59,618 nt of DNA, from positions 1 to 59,618 of the IMG/VR virus record IMGVR_UViG_3300017963_000302. One strand, 5' to 3'. Position 1 is the stretch's first letter, and the number at the start of each line of letters is the position of its first letter. The notes beneath the pieces were generated by a model. The model worked only from the letters and a program-made list of their open reading frames with translations, made no database searches and was not told where the DNA came from. A program made the position numbers and the translations under genes. Origin of the DNA: a virus. Positions 24,973 to 34,273 of the stretch are shown here, piece by piece.

Positions 24973-25302
24973 ATGGCGAGATTTAACATAAAAAGAAACG
25001 ATACTTTACCTTCTATAACTGCGACAGTAAAAGACTCTAGTGGTAATGCCGTTGATTTAACCGGTGCAACTGTAAAATTCTTAATGTATAGAGAAGGAAC
25101 AGAAAAAGTTAATGATTCTGCAATAATAAAATCTCCTCCAACTGATGGTATTGTTAGATATGATTGGAAAACTGGTGATACAGACACAGAAGGTGAATAC
25201 AAGGCAGAATTTGAAATTGATTTTGGTGCTAGTGGAAAATTCACAGCACCGAATAACACGTATATTTTCGTAAAAGTTTACGAAGATTTAGATAATGCAT
25301 AG
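24973..25302 (+). CDS. Baseplate/fibre protein with BppU-type N-terminal domain
   Basis: A 109-residue beta-sandwich protein. RFNIKRNDTLPSITATVKDS, DLTGATVKFLMYREGTEKVN and the C-terminal DGIVRYDWKTGDTDTEGEYK pattern match the small Ig-like domain found at the N-terminus of upper baseplate proteins (BppU) and related fibre-docking proteins in many phages. Alone, it probably forms a collar or adaptor for the next fibre proteins. GAGGT before the ATG is a good ribosome site. Confidence 0.65.
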   Translation: MARFNIKRNDTLPSITATVKDSSGNAVDLTGATVKFLMYREGTEKVNDSAIIKSPPTDGIVRYDWKTGDTDTEGEYKAEFEIDFGASGKFTAPNNTYIFVKVYEDLDNA

Positions 25303-25310
25303 GGTTTGAC

Positions 25311-26168
25311 ATGGCTTTAACAATACAAATAGCTATAGATGTGACAGGAGAAACAGCTGGAACACCAGGTGTTGCCAGAGATTTTACTTATGCAAAATTG
25401 GGTACAGCACCAACAGTTACATTTCGTTTAGGTGATGTAACAGGTGTCAATTCATATTCGTGGCAGTTTGTTGATATTCCATCTGGTTCATCAGCTGTAT
25501 TATCATCATCAACAGCTGCACAACCAACTTTTACTCCTGATCTTGATGGAACCTATCTTGTACAATGTACGGTCAATGAAGGCGAAACCTATGCACGAAA
25601 TGCAATTGCATTTAGAACACAATTTAAAAATTTCAGAAAACCAGCTGCTGGTGAAACTGTCGAATTTGATACTGTAAAAGGATGGCAAATAGCGTTAAAT
25701 GAATTATTCGACTTAATTGATGTAGCAATAGATTTTGATGCTGATGCAGTACATGTAAACCTACCAAGCGAAATAAATGCTATTACTGAAAAAATAAATC
25801 CATCCGATGCTGATGTTGTTGTAATAGAAGATTCTGCTGATAGTTATAATAAAAAAAGGATGAGACTTGATAATATAAGAAGGTCGCCTTCAAAAATTAG
25901 AACAATAAATTCAAATGATAGTATTCTTATTACTAATGAAACTATTTTACTTGATGGTAGTTCAAATTCTGTAACTGCAACATTACCAACAGCCGTTGGA
26001 TATAGTGGTTATAGTCTTGAAATAAAAGCTATATCAATTGGTACAACATACACCGTTGAACTTGATACAACTGGTGCAGAAACAATAGATAGTGAATCAT
26101 CATATACTTTTATAGAGAATGAGTCTGTAAAAGTTAAATCAGATGGTTCAAATTGGTTTATTTTCTAA
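25311..26168 (+). CDS. Tail fibre protein with PKD/Ig-like domain
   Basis: A 285-residue protein. Residues about 25-105 look like a PKD/Ig-like domain (VTFRLGDVTGVNSYSWQFVD ... FTPDLDGTYLVQCTVNEGE). A helical segment follows (about 120-165) and the C-terminal part (about 190-285, RTINSNDSILITNETILLDG ... FIENESVKVKSDGSNWFIF) is the short-fibre shaft/tip pattern common in marine and enteric phage fibres. It probably contributes to receptor binding. Confidence 0.65.
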   Translation: MALTIQIAIDVTGETAGTPGVARDFTYAKLGTAPTVTFRLGDVTGVNSYSWQFVDIPSGSSAVLSSSTAAQPTFTPDLDGTYLVQCTVNEGETYARNAIAFRTQFKNFRKPAAGETVEFDTVKGWQIALNELFDLIDVAIDFDADAVHVNLPSEINAITEKINPSDADVVVIEDSADSYNKKRMRLDNIRRSPSKIRTINSNDSILITNETILLDGSSNSVTATLPTAVGYSGYSLEIKAISIGTTYTVELDTTGAETIDSESSYTFIENESVKVKSDGSNWFIF

Positions 26169-26177
26169 GGTGGTAAA

Positions 26178-27890
26178 ATGTCACACAACAAAAAAGTAAT
26201 AAGATATTATGATAAAATAGCAGATTTAGAAAGACCAAATAATTTCGATTCTAACATATGTCAAGTTGGCGGATATGCTTCAATAAATGATGGTGGTGGA
26301 GGTACCTTTATATGGGATAAAGATGCTTTGCTTGCTGAAGATGATGGTGGAACAATTATATCTCCTGATAGTGGTGCAACTGGATTGTGGAAACGTGTCT
26401 ATAGTGGACATATGAATGTGAAATGGTTTGGCGCTAAAGGAGATGATTTAAATGATGATACTACAGCCATTCAAGCTGCGTTAAATGGTGATGCTAGATC
26501 TGTATTCTTCCCACAAGGAACATATAGGATAAGTACTGATATTACCTTGGGTAGTTATATTGATATCATAGCTGATAAAGATGCAAAAATTTACAGAAAT
26601 GTAGATGGATCTGGTGATATTTTTTCTGCTGATAATGAAAATGATATTCGCATAAATGGATTAATTATAGAGGGTTCAGTTTCAATTGTAACTGATACTG
26701 ATACTGTAAAAGGTATCGATTTTGATAATTGTTCCAATATATGGATCGAAGATTGTAAGATTCTACATTGCTCTGAATGTATAGAAATAAATTTTAGTGA
26801 TAAAATATGGATTAAAAATTGTGATATTTATGAATTTAGTAATATAGGAATAACGTGTTCTAGATCAGCTTCATGGCATATTCTTGGTAATGTTGTTAGA
26901 GATTGTTTTGGTCAAAGTCAAAATTATTGTATTACATGCACAGGTCAAAGTGGAGATCAAAAAGAATGTGTTATTTCTAATAATACACTTTTAGACAATC
27001 CATCTTGGTCTGCGATTATGATACATGATACCTATGATGTTCGGGTCATAGGTAATATTATGAAAAATGTAAGGAATGGAATTGATTTTGGTCATCTAAC
27101 TAGTGGGAACGATGTAGAGTGTATTATTATTGCTAACAACTATATTGAAGGTGCAACAGTTGATTTTTCTACTGGAAAAAATTGTGGTATTTATGTATAT
27201 GGTGTGCCAGGTAAAAACTGTAAAAATGTAACGATAACAGGAAACGTTGTTCGTGCATTTAATAAATTTGGTGGACCGTCAACACCAGCAGGTGGCATAG
27301 GTTTAGGTTTTATTGACAGATTAACTGTTGTTGGAAATTCAATTTATGATGTTGATTCAGCAGGCAATTCGAGAGCCGCTGGTATATGTATATTTTTTGA
27401 TTTGAATAGTGCAACAATAAGTAATAATGCAATGGAAGATTGTGTTAATGGTGTACATTGTTTTAACTCACAATTGAATGATGTTGTATTTTCTGGCAAT
27501 ACTATTCGCAATTCAACCAGAGGATTTTGGCTAGATGGGGTAATTTCGAGTAGAAGTAAAATATTTGGTAATGAAATAAATGCTACAAATAAAATAATTC
27601 ATGCTGCCGTTGGAGGTTTGCAACCTATTCATGATATCAGATATCAGTCTGGAACAATAACAACAGCCATCGCTCCTGGTACAACATATTCAAATAATGC
27701 GCCTATGTTTGGTGTTAGAGCTGGTGATCCTATTGGAGTTACTATTAATACATCTATTGTTGGTTTAATAATAACGGCTCATGTTAATGCTAATGATTCA
27801 ATTGTATATCAAGCATATAATTCAACAGGAGGAACTATAAATTTAACCAATGAAGTATTTAGTGTTGTTCCAATAATTAGATCTACTTAA
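26178..27890 (+). CDS. Tailspike with right-handed beta-helix (pectate lyase-like fold)
   Basis: A 570-residue protein. The N-terminal docking region (KIADLERPNNFDSNICQVGG, DGGGGTFIWDKDALLAEDDG) and the NVKWFGAKGDDLNDDTTAIQ motif (about residues 78-97) are the classic start of pectate-lyase-superfamily tailspikes. The body has repeated short strands with Asn/Cys-rich turns (ISNNTLLDNPSW, IIANNYIEGATV, VTITGNVVRAFN), the parallel beta-helix pattern. Such spikes bind and often cleave surface polysaccharide. Catalytic residues cannot be assigned from sequence alone. Confidence 0.85.
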   Translation: MSHNKKVIRYYDKIADLERPNNFDSNICQVGGYASINDGGGGTFIWDKDALLAEDDGGTIISPDSGATGLWKRVYSGHMNVKWFGAKGDDLNDDTTAIQAALNGDARSVFFPQGTYRISTDITLGSYIDIIADKDAKIYRNVDGSGDIFSADNENDIRINGLIIEGSVSIVTDTDTVKGIDFDNCSNIWIEDCKILHCSECIEINFSDKIWIKNCDIYEFSNIGITCSRSASWHILGNVVRDCFGQSQNYCITCTGQSGDQKECVISNNTLLDNPSWSAIMIHDTYDVRVIGNIMKNVRNGIDFGHLTSGNDVECIIIANNYIEGATVDFSTGKNCGIYVYGVPGKNCKNVTITGNVVRAFNKFGGPSTPAGGIGLGFIDRLTVVGNSIYDVDSAGNSRAAGICIFFDLNSATISNNAMEDCVNGVHCFNSQLNDVVFSGNTIRNSTRGFWLDGVISSRSKIFGNEINATNKIIHAAVGGLQPIHDIRYQSGTITTAIAPGTTYSNNAPMFGVRAGDPIGVTINTSIVGLIITAHVNANDSIVYQAYNSTGGTINLTNEVFSVVPIIRST

Positions 27891-27907
27891 AGAAACACAG
27901 GTGATTT

Positions 27908-29137
27908 ATGAGTTATGGTTCTGGTGCATATGGATTAATACCTTTTGGATCGACTCCGATACTTGGTCCTTCTGCAGTAAGGGAGATAGGTGATTTTCAA
28001 TTTAATGTAAAAGCAAAAAGTGAAGGTTACACTATCCGTATTGAATGGAGTGTGCCATTGGTATCTGATGCACCAACATGGACAAGACGTATAAAAATTC
28101 TACGTAAAAAAGGCGAATGGCCACAATCGTATGATGATTCTGGAGCTTCTATTGTTATTGATGATGTCTATCCAGCTATAGCTGAGGATTATTTTATTGA
28201 TCAAACAGGTTTAGAAGCAGGTGTTATATATTACTATGCTCTTTTTGCAGAACGAAATGATGGAAATTGGATTAGTGATAAAATAGCAAATCGTGATTCT
28301 GCATATCCTTATGATAGATGGGGATTTGTGGAATATATGTATGATAGCTTACCTCGAGGTTATCGATCGGAAGATGTAGACGTTCAGCACTTGTACCAAT
28401 TCCTTTCTGTAATAGGAGCTATTTTTGATAATTCAAAAACAGATATTGAGAATTTGTTGACATTGTTTTCCATTGATGAAGTTCACGATGATCTGATTTA
28501 TTTGATGGATCGCAAAGTAGGCTGGCCAACATGGCATGATGCAAATGGACTAAAACGTCGAGAAGATGCAGCTGAAGCAGTTGATTTTTACAAAATAAAA
28601 GGTCGTGCAGCTGCATATGATCAATTGTTATCTGGTATTAGCAGTTGGGATCTTACTGTTGTTGAGGGTTGGAAATATGTTTTATTTACGAATGGACTTT
28701 ATAACTCAACTATTGTTGATACAACAAATCCAGATACGATAAGATTAATGGGCCGTATTGATGACATCAACAAATATATAAATGATTCTAATGGATGGCA
28801 TAGTGTTTCTGGACTGGGATTTTTCCTAGAAGAGATTCCAGGTGTATCAGGTCCTATAACTTCTTCAATGATCGAAAGGTCATTTGAATTAATCGAATGG
28901 AGCAAAGCTTCATATGTAACATATGGCTTAATATTTACACCTGTATCTGAAGAAGAAATAGCGGCAACAGATATCACGGATGAATATGAAGACATTTATG
29001 GTTATTTATACGGTTCAACGATTGAAGAATTAAGTTATGAAACTAGCGATTTAGGTCTTTTTGTTACAAACGATTTAACCAAAACAACAAATACATTAAC
29101 CGACAGGATTTTCCATCCTGACATTAACTATATATAG
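27908..29137 (+). CDS. Baseplate protein, P2 gpI-like, with N-terminal FN3-like domain
   Basis: A 409-residue protein. The core (YPYDRWGFVEYMYDSLPRGY, then LYQFLSVIGAIFDNSKTDIE and VGWPTWHDANGLKRREDAAE, about residues 135-235) matches the P2 gpI family, which sits at the wedge periphery and carries fibres. Residues about 25-130 add an Ig/FN3-like domain (YTIRIEWSVPLVSDAPTWTR). Usually gpI lies beside gpJ; here five genes separate them. The C-terminal part (about 340-409) is an acidic extension that could hold a fibre. Confidence 0.75.
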   Translation: MSYGSGAYGLIPFGSTPILGPSAVREIGDFQFNVKAKSEGYTIRIEWSVPLVSDAPTWTRRIKILRKKGEWPQSYDDSGASIVIDDVYPAIAEDYFIDQTGLEAGVIYYYALFAERNDGNWISDKIANRDSAYPYDRWGFVEYMYDSLPRGYRSEDVDVQHLYQFLSVIGAIFDNSKTDIENLLTLFSIDEVHDDLIYLMDRKVGWPTWHDANGLKRREDAAEAVDFYKIKGRAAAYDQLLSGISSWDLTVVEGWKYVLFTNGLYNSTIVDTTNPDTIRLMGRIDDINKYINDSNGWHSVSGLGFFLEEIPGVSGPITSSMIERSFELIEWSKASYVTYGLIFTPVSEEEIAATDITDEYEDIYGYLYGSTIEELSYETSDLGLFVTNDLTKTTNTLTDRIFHPDINYI

Positions 29138-29148
29138 AGAGATAGAAT

Positions 29149-29769
29149 ATGATAACAGAAAAAATCAAAATGGCTACCGATAGTTATAAAGATAAAATCA
29201 TAAAGAAAGAGTTTAATGTATCTGATGATGACAATCACTGTTCGTTGCCAATAAAAATAAGTGGTGAATGGGAAGATACTTATTTTTACAAAGATGGATC
29301 CAAGAAAACAAAAAAAGGTATAATTAAACCTAATCAGATTCAAAATACTTTCGCTGATTTATTGACTGCTTTGTGCAAAAGAGAAACAGGTTATGACGGT
29401 ATTACTTATCTCGCAGTTGGTCGTGGTAATGTCACATGGGATTCATCAGCACCGAGTCAGCCATATTCTCAAACGACATTGGAAGATGAATTTTTTAGAA
29501 AAGCAATTCCTACAACAGATATTGTATGGGTCGATCCAGTAACAAATGTTCCAACTGGTGGAACACCGAGTTCTAAAATAGAAATAACAGCAACTTTGGC
29601 ATATTCTGAAGCTAATGATACATTGAGAGAATTTGGTCTTTTCGGTGGAACAGCAACATCAACACTTGATTCAGGAGAAATGGTAAACTGGATCATACAT
29701 AGTAGAATTGATAAAGACTCAAGTTTTGAGATTCAACGAAAAGTTAGAATCAAATTTGAGACTCGATAG
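29149..29769 (+). CDS. Tail fibre/baseplate protein (206 aa)
   Basis: A beta-rich protein with a conserved-looking middle (NTFADLLTALCKRETGYDGI and TYLAVGRGNVTWD, about residues 64-93) and the C-terminal motif REFGLFGGTATSTLDSGEMV with NWIIHSRIDKD, seen in baseplate-associated proteins placed between gpI-like and spike genes of several phages. I cannot name the family. The ribosome site is GAGAGA before ATG 29149, with a second in-frame ATG at 29170 possible. Confidence 0.6.
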   Translation: MITEKIKMATDSYKDKIIKKEFNVSDDDNHCSLPIKISGEWEDTYFYKDGSKKTKKGIIKPNQIQNTFADLLTALCKRETGYDGITYLAVGRGNVTWDSSAPSQPYSQTTLEDEFFRKAIPTTDIVWVDPVTNVPTGGTPSSKIEITATLAYSEANDTLREFGLFGGTATSTLDSGEMVNWIIHSRIDKDSSFEIQRKVRIKFETR

Positions 29770-29780
29770 GAGGAATAGGA

Positions 29781-32753
29781 ATGCCAGGTAATGAACCCAA
29801 TGTAAGTCGTGATAGTTTTGACACAACTAAATTTTATGACAAAGTCTCAATTCAAGATGGTGTTCCTGTTGTTGATTCTGATTGGAACGAAATGCTCGAT
29901 GTTCTTCGCATGTCAATATTACTCCATATTGATTCTTTAATGGGTGGAGGTTATCGAGTTGGAACAACATCTTTTCAACCCAAAAATGCAACATCAACAA
30001 CGAATAATTTTGCTATCGATGATGGTTGGGCATTAGTCGATGGTGTTATAATCCCATCAACAAATGATGATCCTCCACAAGAATTTGATTATGATAGCGA
30101 AGATAATTATTTAGTTGCTGGAACTGTTACCGCTATCAATGGCGGTGCTGGAACCATTGAAGATACAGAACAATTTTTTCAAAGCTTTCATGATTTAATA
30201 GCAACGGGAAATCACGGTGCATGCCGTGTAAAAATGTTAACAGGAACAGAAGCAGGGAATTTTTTCTCAATAACTGCATTCACCTCAACAACCTTAACTT
30301 TATCTGGTGGAATAGGGACAATAGGTGTTGGTGATACATTCAAAGTTGTTTTGCCTTCATTAACAACTCCAGTAGCACCAAGAATTGATTCTGTTTATAT
30401 TATGGCTTGGTGGGAAGATATTGCTTCTGAAGAAGATTCTAATATTGTCAATCCAGGTTTAGGAGTTGAAGCATCTCACAGATCTCAAAGAAGATGGTGT
30501 GTTCGTGTTAATGAAAACACCTCGAGTGTTCCATCAACTTCAGTTATACAATCTTTTACGGCTAGATATCTTAAAATAGCTGAAATGCAAAGAACAGCTT
30601 CAGCAACAATAGATTTTAGTTCAACTGTAACTTTGACAGATTCAAATATTGGCGATTCTTTTTATAGTTTTTACAATAGCGCATTTGGTGGAACTGGTAC
30701 ATCTATTGGTGTAAATACTGATTACACAAATGGACCATTAACAGATATTAATGGTGGTGGATTAGGTGATCTTGATCCTGGAACACTATCTGATGCTTTA
30801 GCTAAAATTAATACCACTCTTGTTAATAGGAGAGCATATACAGGTGTTGTAACAGATGGGACAAGTTCAACTGGTGGAGATTATAATGGTGCTAATGGAA
30901 TTGATGATATTGATGGATTGACTGGTGGAAAATTTCTTATAAGAAGAGGGACTCACACCTTTAGTTCTGTAACAAGTTTGGGAACAACGAAAGAATTTCA
31001 TCTTGATGGTGAAGGTGCAATACTTTCAAAAATTCATGCACCATCAGGATTGAGTTCTGATTTTATTATTACAGGATCCATAAACGATGTGTATCTTGAA
31101 TCTGAAGACACGACATATTCTTTCGGGTCATCTGATGATGATGTAGGTTTATCTTTAAGAAATGTACAATTTGAATCTGGAGCATTGAGGATAAGTGGTG
31201 GTAAAATTGATTGGAGAGGTGGATATAATACAGGAAATACCGCTTCAAAAGATCATGCATCAACTTTGGAAATAAACGATGATATTAGTAATCCTTATGG
31301 CATTATAGATAATGTATATTTTGGGAATCCAAATACAGGCGGTACTCCAATTGCAAGTGTTTATCTTAATGCGATATCTTCAGGTGTTTTAATTGATCGT
31401 TCTGGTAGAGGTCTTGTATTTAGAAATTGCAAATTTTTCTCATCTGAAACGGGTGTAGATGCTTTAAGAATTAATTCATGCGATATATCTATTAAATTTC
31501 AAAATTGTACATTTGAGTCAGATGTTGGTGCTGGTTGGTGTGTCCAATTAATAGATTCAGATAACGTAAGTTTTGAGGATTGTTCATTTAATCATGAAGA
31601 TGGAAAGCTGTTAAGGATTGGATCAGGATCTGGTGGTAATAAATTTAAGAACTGTTCATTTACTGCAAAAGATGGAACTACCGTAGCAGATCATCAATTT
31701 ATTGTTGTTCATAGTGCTCTTTCTAGAGGGACATATTTTACAAATTGTTCATTGAAAATAGAGGATAGTATTGAGGACCAACCTACTGGTGAACCACTTG
31801 TTGAATTTGGTGGTGAAAATGGAACAAGAGTTTCTGGCAATCAAGCAATTGTTATAGATGGATTTCATATCGATCTTTTAGATGCTGGTAACATCCAAGC
31901 AGACACACTATTTTTGTTTTGGGGTTCAAGTGATGAGAATGAACCTTCTCGTTATAGTAACATAACTCTATTTATGAATGGAAAATCCAGATCAATTGCA
32001 GCTAGTAGTGGTAAAGCAAATTTAGGAACTTCTGATGCAGCATTAATGGAATTTATTGGTGATGCTGATGTAAAAGTACATGTTGAAAATGTAAAAATAA
32101 TTGATATTGGTGGTTCGTCATCTTCAATAGATCAAGGAAGTGTAATTAATATTGAAGATTGCATAATGAAAGGATTATTTATTGACGGAAATAGTATTAA
32201 TAACGTTGGTATATATGATAGCGTTATAGCTATTTATGATAATTCAGAACTGTATGATGTTATAATTGGTGAAAGTGATTATATTCCTAGTGATTACTTA
32301 ATTGACATTGGAAATGGTAATAATTCAAAAGTTATAGGTGGAAGAATTGAAAATGTTGATAATAATAATGTTAGTAGTCTACCATATATTGCTGTTAGTG
32401 GAGAAAATGAAATTAGTAATATAAGATGGACTGCTGAACCAAGGATAACGAGAAACATTATAACAACATCTGCTAGTCAGTATTTTATTAGAATAACTGG
32501 ATGGTTTGTTAAACATACTGTAAGTGGTACAGTGCAATTTGTAAAATCACCTGCAACGAGCAAAACTATCTCTGTTGTCAATAATACAGTTTATTGTAAT
32601 TTAAGTGGTGCAACAGATGTTATTGACTTAGACGGCCAAAGTTCGCTTGTTGATGGAAATATTCTTGCATCATCTTCTGCAACAGCACCAACGATTGATA
32701 ATGTTGGTGTTGGATCAACAACAGGTGATAATGTTCTTGCAGCAAGTGTTTAA
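29781..32753 (+). CDS. Large tailspike/fibre, DUF6519-like N-terminus plus beta-helix
   Basis: At 990 residues the largest adhesin. The N-terminus (SRDSFDTTKFYDKVSIQDGV, PVVDSDWNEMLDVLRMSILL) resembles the DUF6519 docking domain of virion and injection-system spikes. A domain with bound-ligand-like loops follows (about 110-290), then a long right-handed beta-helix (about 370-900) with Asn/Cys/Phe repeats (RNCKFFSSETGVDA, FQNCTFESDVGAGW, FEDCSFNHEDGKL). The C-terminus is a Val/Asn/Asp-rich repeat. The strong ribosome site AGGAGGA precedes the ATG. It likely binds or degrades a host glycan different from that of the 26178 spike. Confidence 0.8.
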   Translation: MPGNEPNVSRDSFDTTKFYDKVSIQDGVPVVDSDWNEMLDVLRMSILLHIDSLMGGGYRVGTTSFQPKNATSTTNNFAIDDGWALVDGVIIPSTNDDPPQEFDYDSEDNYLVAGTVTAINGGAGTIEDTEQFFQSFHDLIATGNHGACRVKMLTGTEAGNFFSITAFTSTTLTLSGGIGTIGVGDTFKVVLPSLTTPVAPRIDSVYIMAWWEDIASEEDSNIVNPGLGVEASHRSQRRWCVRVNENTSSVPSTSVIQSFTARYLKIAEMQRTASATIDFSSTVTLTDSNIGDSFYSFYNSAFGGTGTSIGVNTDYTNGPLTDINGGGLGDLDPGTLSDALAKINTTLVNRRAYTGVVTDGTSSTGGDYNGANGIDDIDGLTGGKFLIRRGTHTFSSVTSLGTTKEFHLDGEGAILSKIHAPSGLSSDFIITGSINDVYLESEDTTYSFGSSDDDVGLSLRNVQFESGALRISGGKIDWRGGYNTGNTASKDHASTLEINDDISNPYGIIDNVYFGNPNTGGTPIASVYLNAISSGVLIDRSGRGLVFRNCKFFSSETGVDALRINSCDISIKFQNCTFESDVGAGWCVQLIDSDNVSFEDCSFNHEDGKLLRIGSGSGGNKFKNCSFTAKDGTTVADHQFIVVHSALSRGTYFTNCSLKIEDSIEDQPTGEPLVEFGGENGTRVSGNQAIVIDGFHIDLLDAGNIQADTLFLFWGSSDENEPSRYSNITLFMNGKSRSIAASSGKANLGTSDAALMEFIGDADVKVHVENVKIIDIGGSSSSIDQGSVINIEDCIMKGLFIDGNSINNVGIYDSVIAIYDNSELYDVIIGESDYIPSDYLIDIGNGNNSKVIGGRIENVDNNNVSSLPYIAVSGENEISNIRWTAEPRITRNIITTSASQYFIRITGWFVKHTVSGTVQFVKSPATSKTISVVNNTVYCNLSGATDVIDLDGQSSLVDGNILASSSATAPTIDNVGVGSTTGDNVLAASV

Positions 32754-32830
32754 GAAATCCTAAAATATAAATGATAGATTCTGTATCTATACGTTGTACC
32801 GGGGACGAAACTCGGTGAAGGGAGGCGAAG

Positions 32831-33361
32831 TTGGGTCAAGATTTACGTAAGCTCGACTTAATCGCTTTGACAGCAAGTCAAACAGCAACAGAAAAACTTT
32901 TTGCTTTCTTGGTTGGATTGAGAGAAGATGCAGCTTTAGGTGTTGCAGGAGGTGACACAACAATTTTTCATAAAGCGCAAGACGTTTTAGAAACAAATGC
33001 TAATGCAACAGATTTACCCACGGTTATTACATTAGCAAACGCGTTGAAAGTTAAAATAAATAATCATTTTGCTTCAACTGGAACAACAGGTGTTCATGCT
33101 ACTGCATCGGCCGAAACAATTGCAGCTGCTGATGCAACGGATCAAGGAACCGCAAACACATTGTGTAATGAGCTAAAAGCTGATTATAATACTCACCTTA
33201 GTGAGGCAAGTGTTCATCTTAACAATGATGGAACAAACACAGTTACTTCAGCTGATGCTACAGATCTTGCGAGTTCTATAACATTGGTGAATGAGATTAA
33301 AGCAGATTACAATCTTCACGTTGTTTCTGTGATCAACACGCCTCCTATTGAGGCACCATAA
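32831..33361 (+). CDS. Virion structural protein with tandem helical repeats (176 aa)
   Basis: It starts at TTG (32831) with GGGAGG 6 bases upstream; no ATG fits. Residues about 55-165 hold three copies of a repeat built as ADATD, a TLxNELKADYNxHL helix and then a VHxxxDxxNTVT turn. The copies begin near NATDLPTVITLANALK, ADATDQGTANTLCNELKADY and ADATDLASSITLVNEIKADY. This repeat is known from unannotated phage virion proteins. The protein follows the spike genes and precedes another small structural gene, so a tail or capsid surface role is likely. Confidence 0.65.
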   Translation: MGQDLRKLDLIALTASQTATEKLFAFLVGLREDAALGVAGGDTTIFHKAQDVLETNANATDLPTVITLANALKVKINNHFASTGTTGVHATASAETIAAADATDQGTANTLCNELKADYNTHLSEASVHLNNDGTNTVTSADATDLASSITLVNEIKADYNLHVVSVINTPPIEAP

Positions 33362-33393
33362 ACCGGTAAAAACCGAGTGAGAGGTATTAAGTA

Positions 33394-33768
33394 ATGGCTA
33401 TATTAAAAATCGGTTGGGATCTTTTCGCTGGTTCAACGCAAGCAGGAACTGATTCTGGAATTCCTGCGGTTTTAACATGTGAAACTGCACAAAAAGGGAA
33501 ACATTACGTTCAAGTGCAACGTCTTTCGGATAATCAATATTGGGATTGGGTTGCTGCAGGTTGGCAAGCTGGTGCTCCTACTGATGCCGAAAATGGTGTC
33601 TTTTTTGGAAGTGTTTCACAACGAAATATCCACCCTTCTATTCGCAGACTTTCAATGAGATTGCCGAAAGAATTACTTGATGGTGTTACTGCCGCAGGTC
33701 TTAAAATTTGGGTTTATCCTGATGGTGGAAGCGCCACAACATATATTCAAATGAATTATCTTCCATAA
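33394..33768 (+). CDS. Putative virion structural protein (124 aa)
   Basis: A beta-rich protein with a Trp/Tyr-rich middle (QRLSDNQYWDWVAAGWQAGA) and regular short strands (KIWVYPDGGSATTYIQMNYL at the end). The pattern suggests a small beta-sandwich such as a fibre tip or capsid-bound Ig-like protein. GAGAGGT lies upstream of the ATG. The gene ends the structural block: an intergenic region with its own promoter follows. I do not recognise the family. Confidence 0.6.
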   Translation: MAILKIGWDLFAGSTQAGTDSGIPAVLTCETAQKGKHYVQVQRLSDNQYWDWVAAGWQAGAPTDAENGVFFGSVSQRNIHPSIRRLSMRLPKELLDGVTAAGLKIWVYPDGGSATTYIQMNYLP

Positions 33769-33830
33769 GCTTTTCTATCTTCGTTATTTTTTCTACATTA
33801 ATATATCGAAACAAAATAAGATAAGTCTGT

Positions 33831-33836
33831 TATAAT
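33831..33836 (+). promoter_or_regulatory. Extended -10 promoter before the putative holin
   Basis: TGTTATAAT (33828-33836) is a perfect extended -10 element (TGnTATAAT); the upstream -35 (GAAACA, 33808-33813) is poor, as is common with extended -10 promoters. Transcription would start near 33843, leaving only about 11 bases before the ATG at 33854, just enough to include the GGAGG site. This could give a separately timed start for the holin gene. Confidence 0.45.
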
Positions 33837-33853
33837 TTTGTTTGGAGGTATTT

Positions 33854-34273
33854 ATGAACGAAGTTGTTTCTATTGTTTTCAGTTATCAATTTATAATGAT
33901 AGGTCTTACCGTTGCATTTATGATTTTTCTTTTCTTTAGAATTGGTTCAATGCTTTGGTCTATTAATAATACAGCAATACGTGGTTTTTTAAGATTTACA
34001 TATGCGATATCACCATGGGTACCACCAATGATAGGTGCAATTGTTGGTGCTGTTCCTTACTGGCCAGCACCTGAAGCATTATCTTTTTTACCAGAGGATC
34101 GACAATACTATGCGATGATCATACTCGGATTGTTTGCTGGTATTTTTTACGAACGTATTTGGAAGGGATTTAGACAAGTTATAAAAGCTCGAGGTGTCGA
34201 TCTTAATATTGACTTGATTCCCAAAAAACAAATTGAGGGGGATACAAATGAACCGGGAGATTCGTCCACTTGA
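33854..34273 (+). CDS. Small membrane protein, putative holin
   Basis: The ATG at 33854 is chosen over an in-frame TTG at 33842 because TTTGGAGG sits between them. The 139-residue product has a first membrane segment at about residues 8-28 (FSYQFIMIGLTVAFMIFLFF), a second hydrophobic stretch at about 51-69 (SPWVPPMIGAIVGAVPYWPA) and a third at about 85-100 (MIILGLFAGIFYERI), ending in a charged cytoplasmic-type tail. This topology and the position after the tail genes suit a class I holin, which would release the endolysin at the end of infection. No sequence family is recognised and the endolysin is not adjacent, so the call is tentative. Confidence 0.45.
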   Translation: MNEVVSIVFSYQFIMIGLTVAFMIFLFFRIGSMLWSINNTAIRGFLRFTYAISPWVPPMIGAIVGAVPYWPAPEALSFLPEDRQYYAMIILGLFAGIFYERIWKGFRQVIKARGVDLNIDLIPKKQIEGDTNEPGDSST

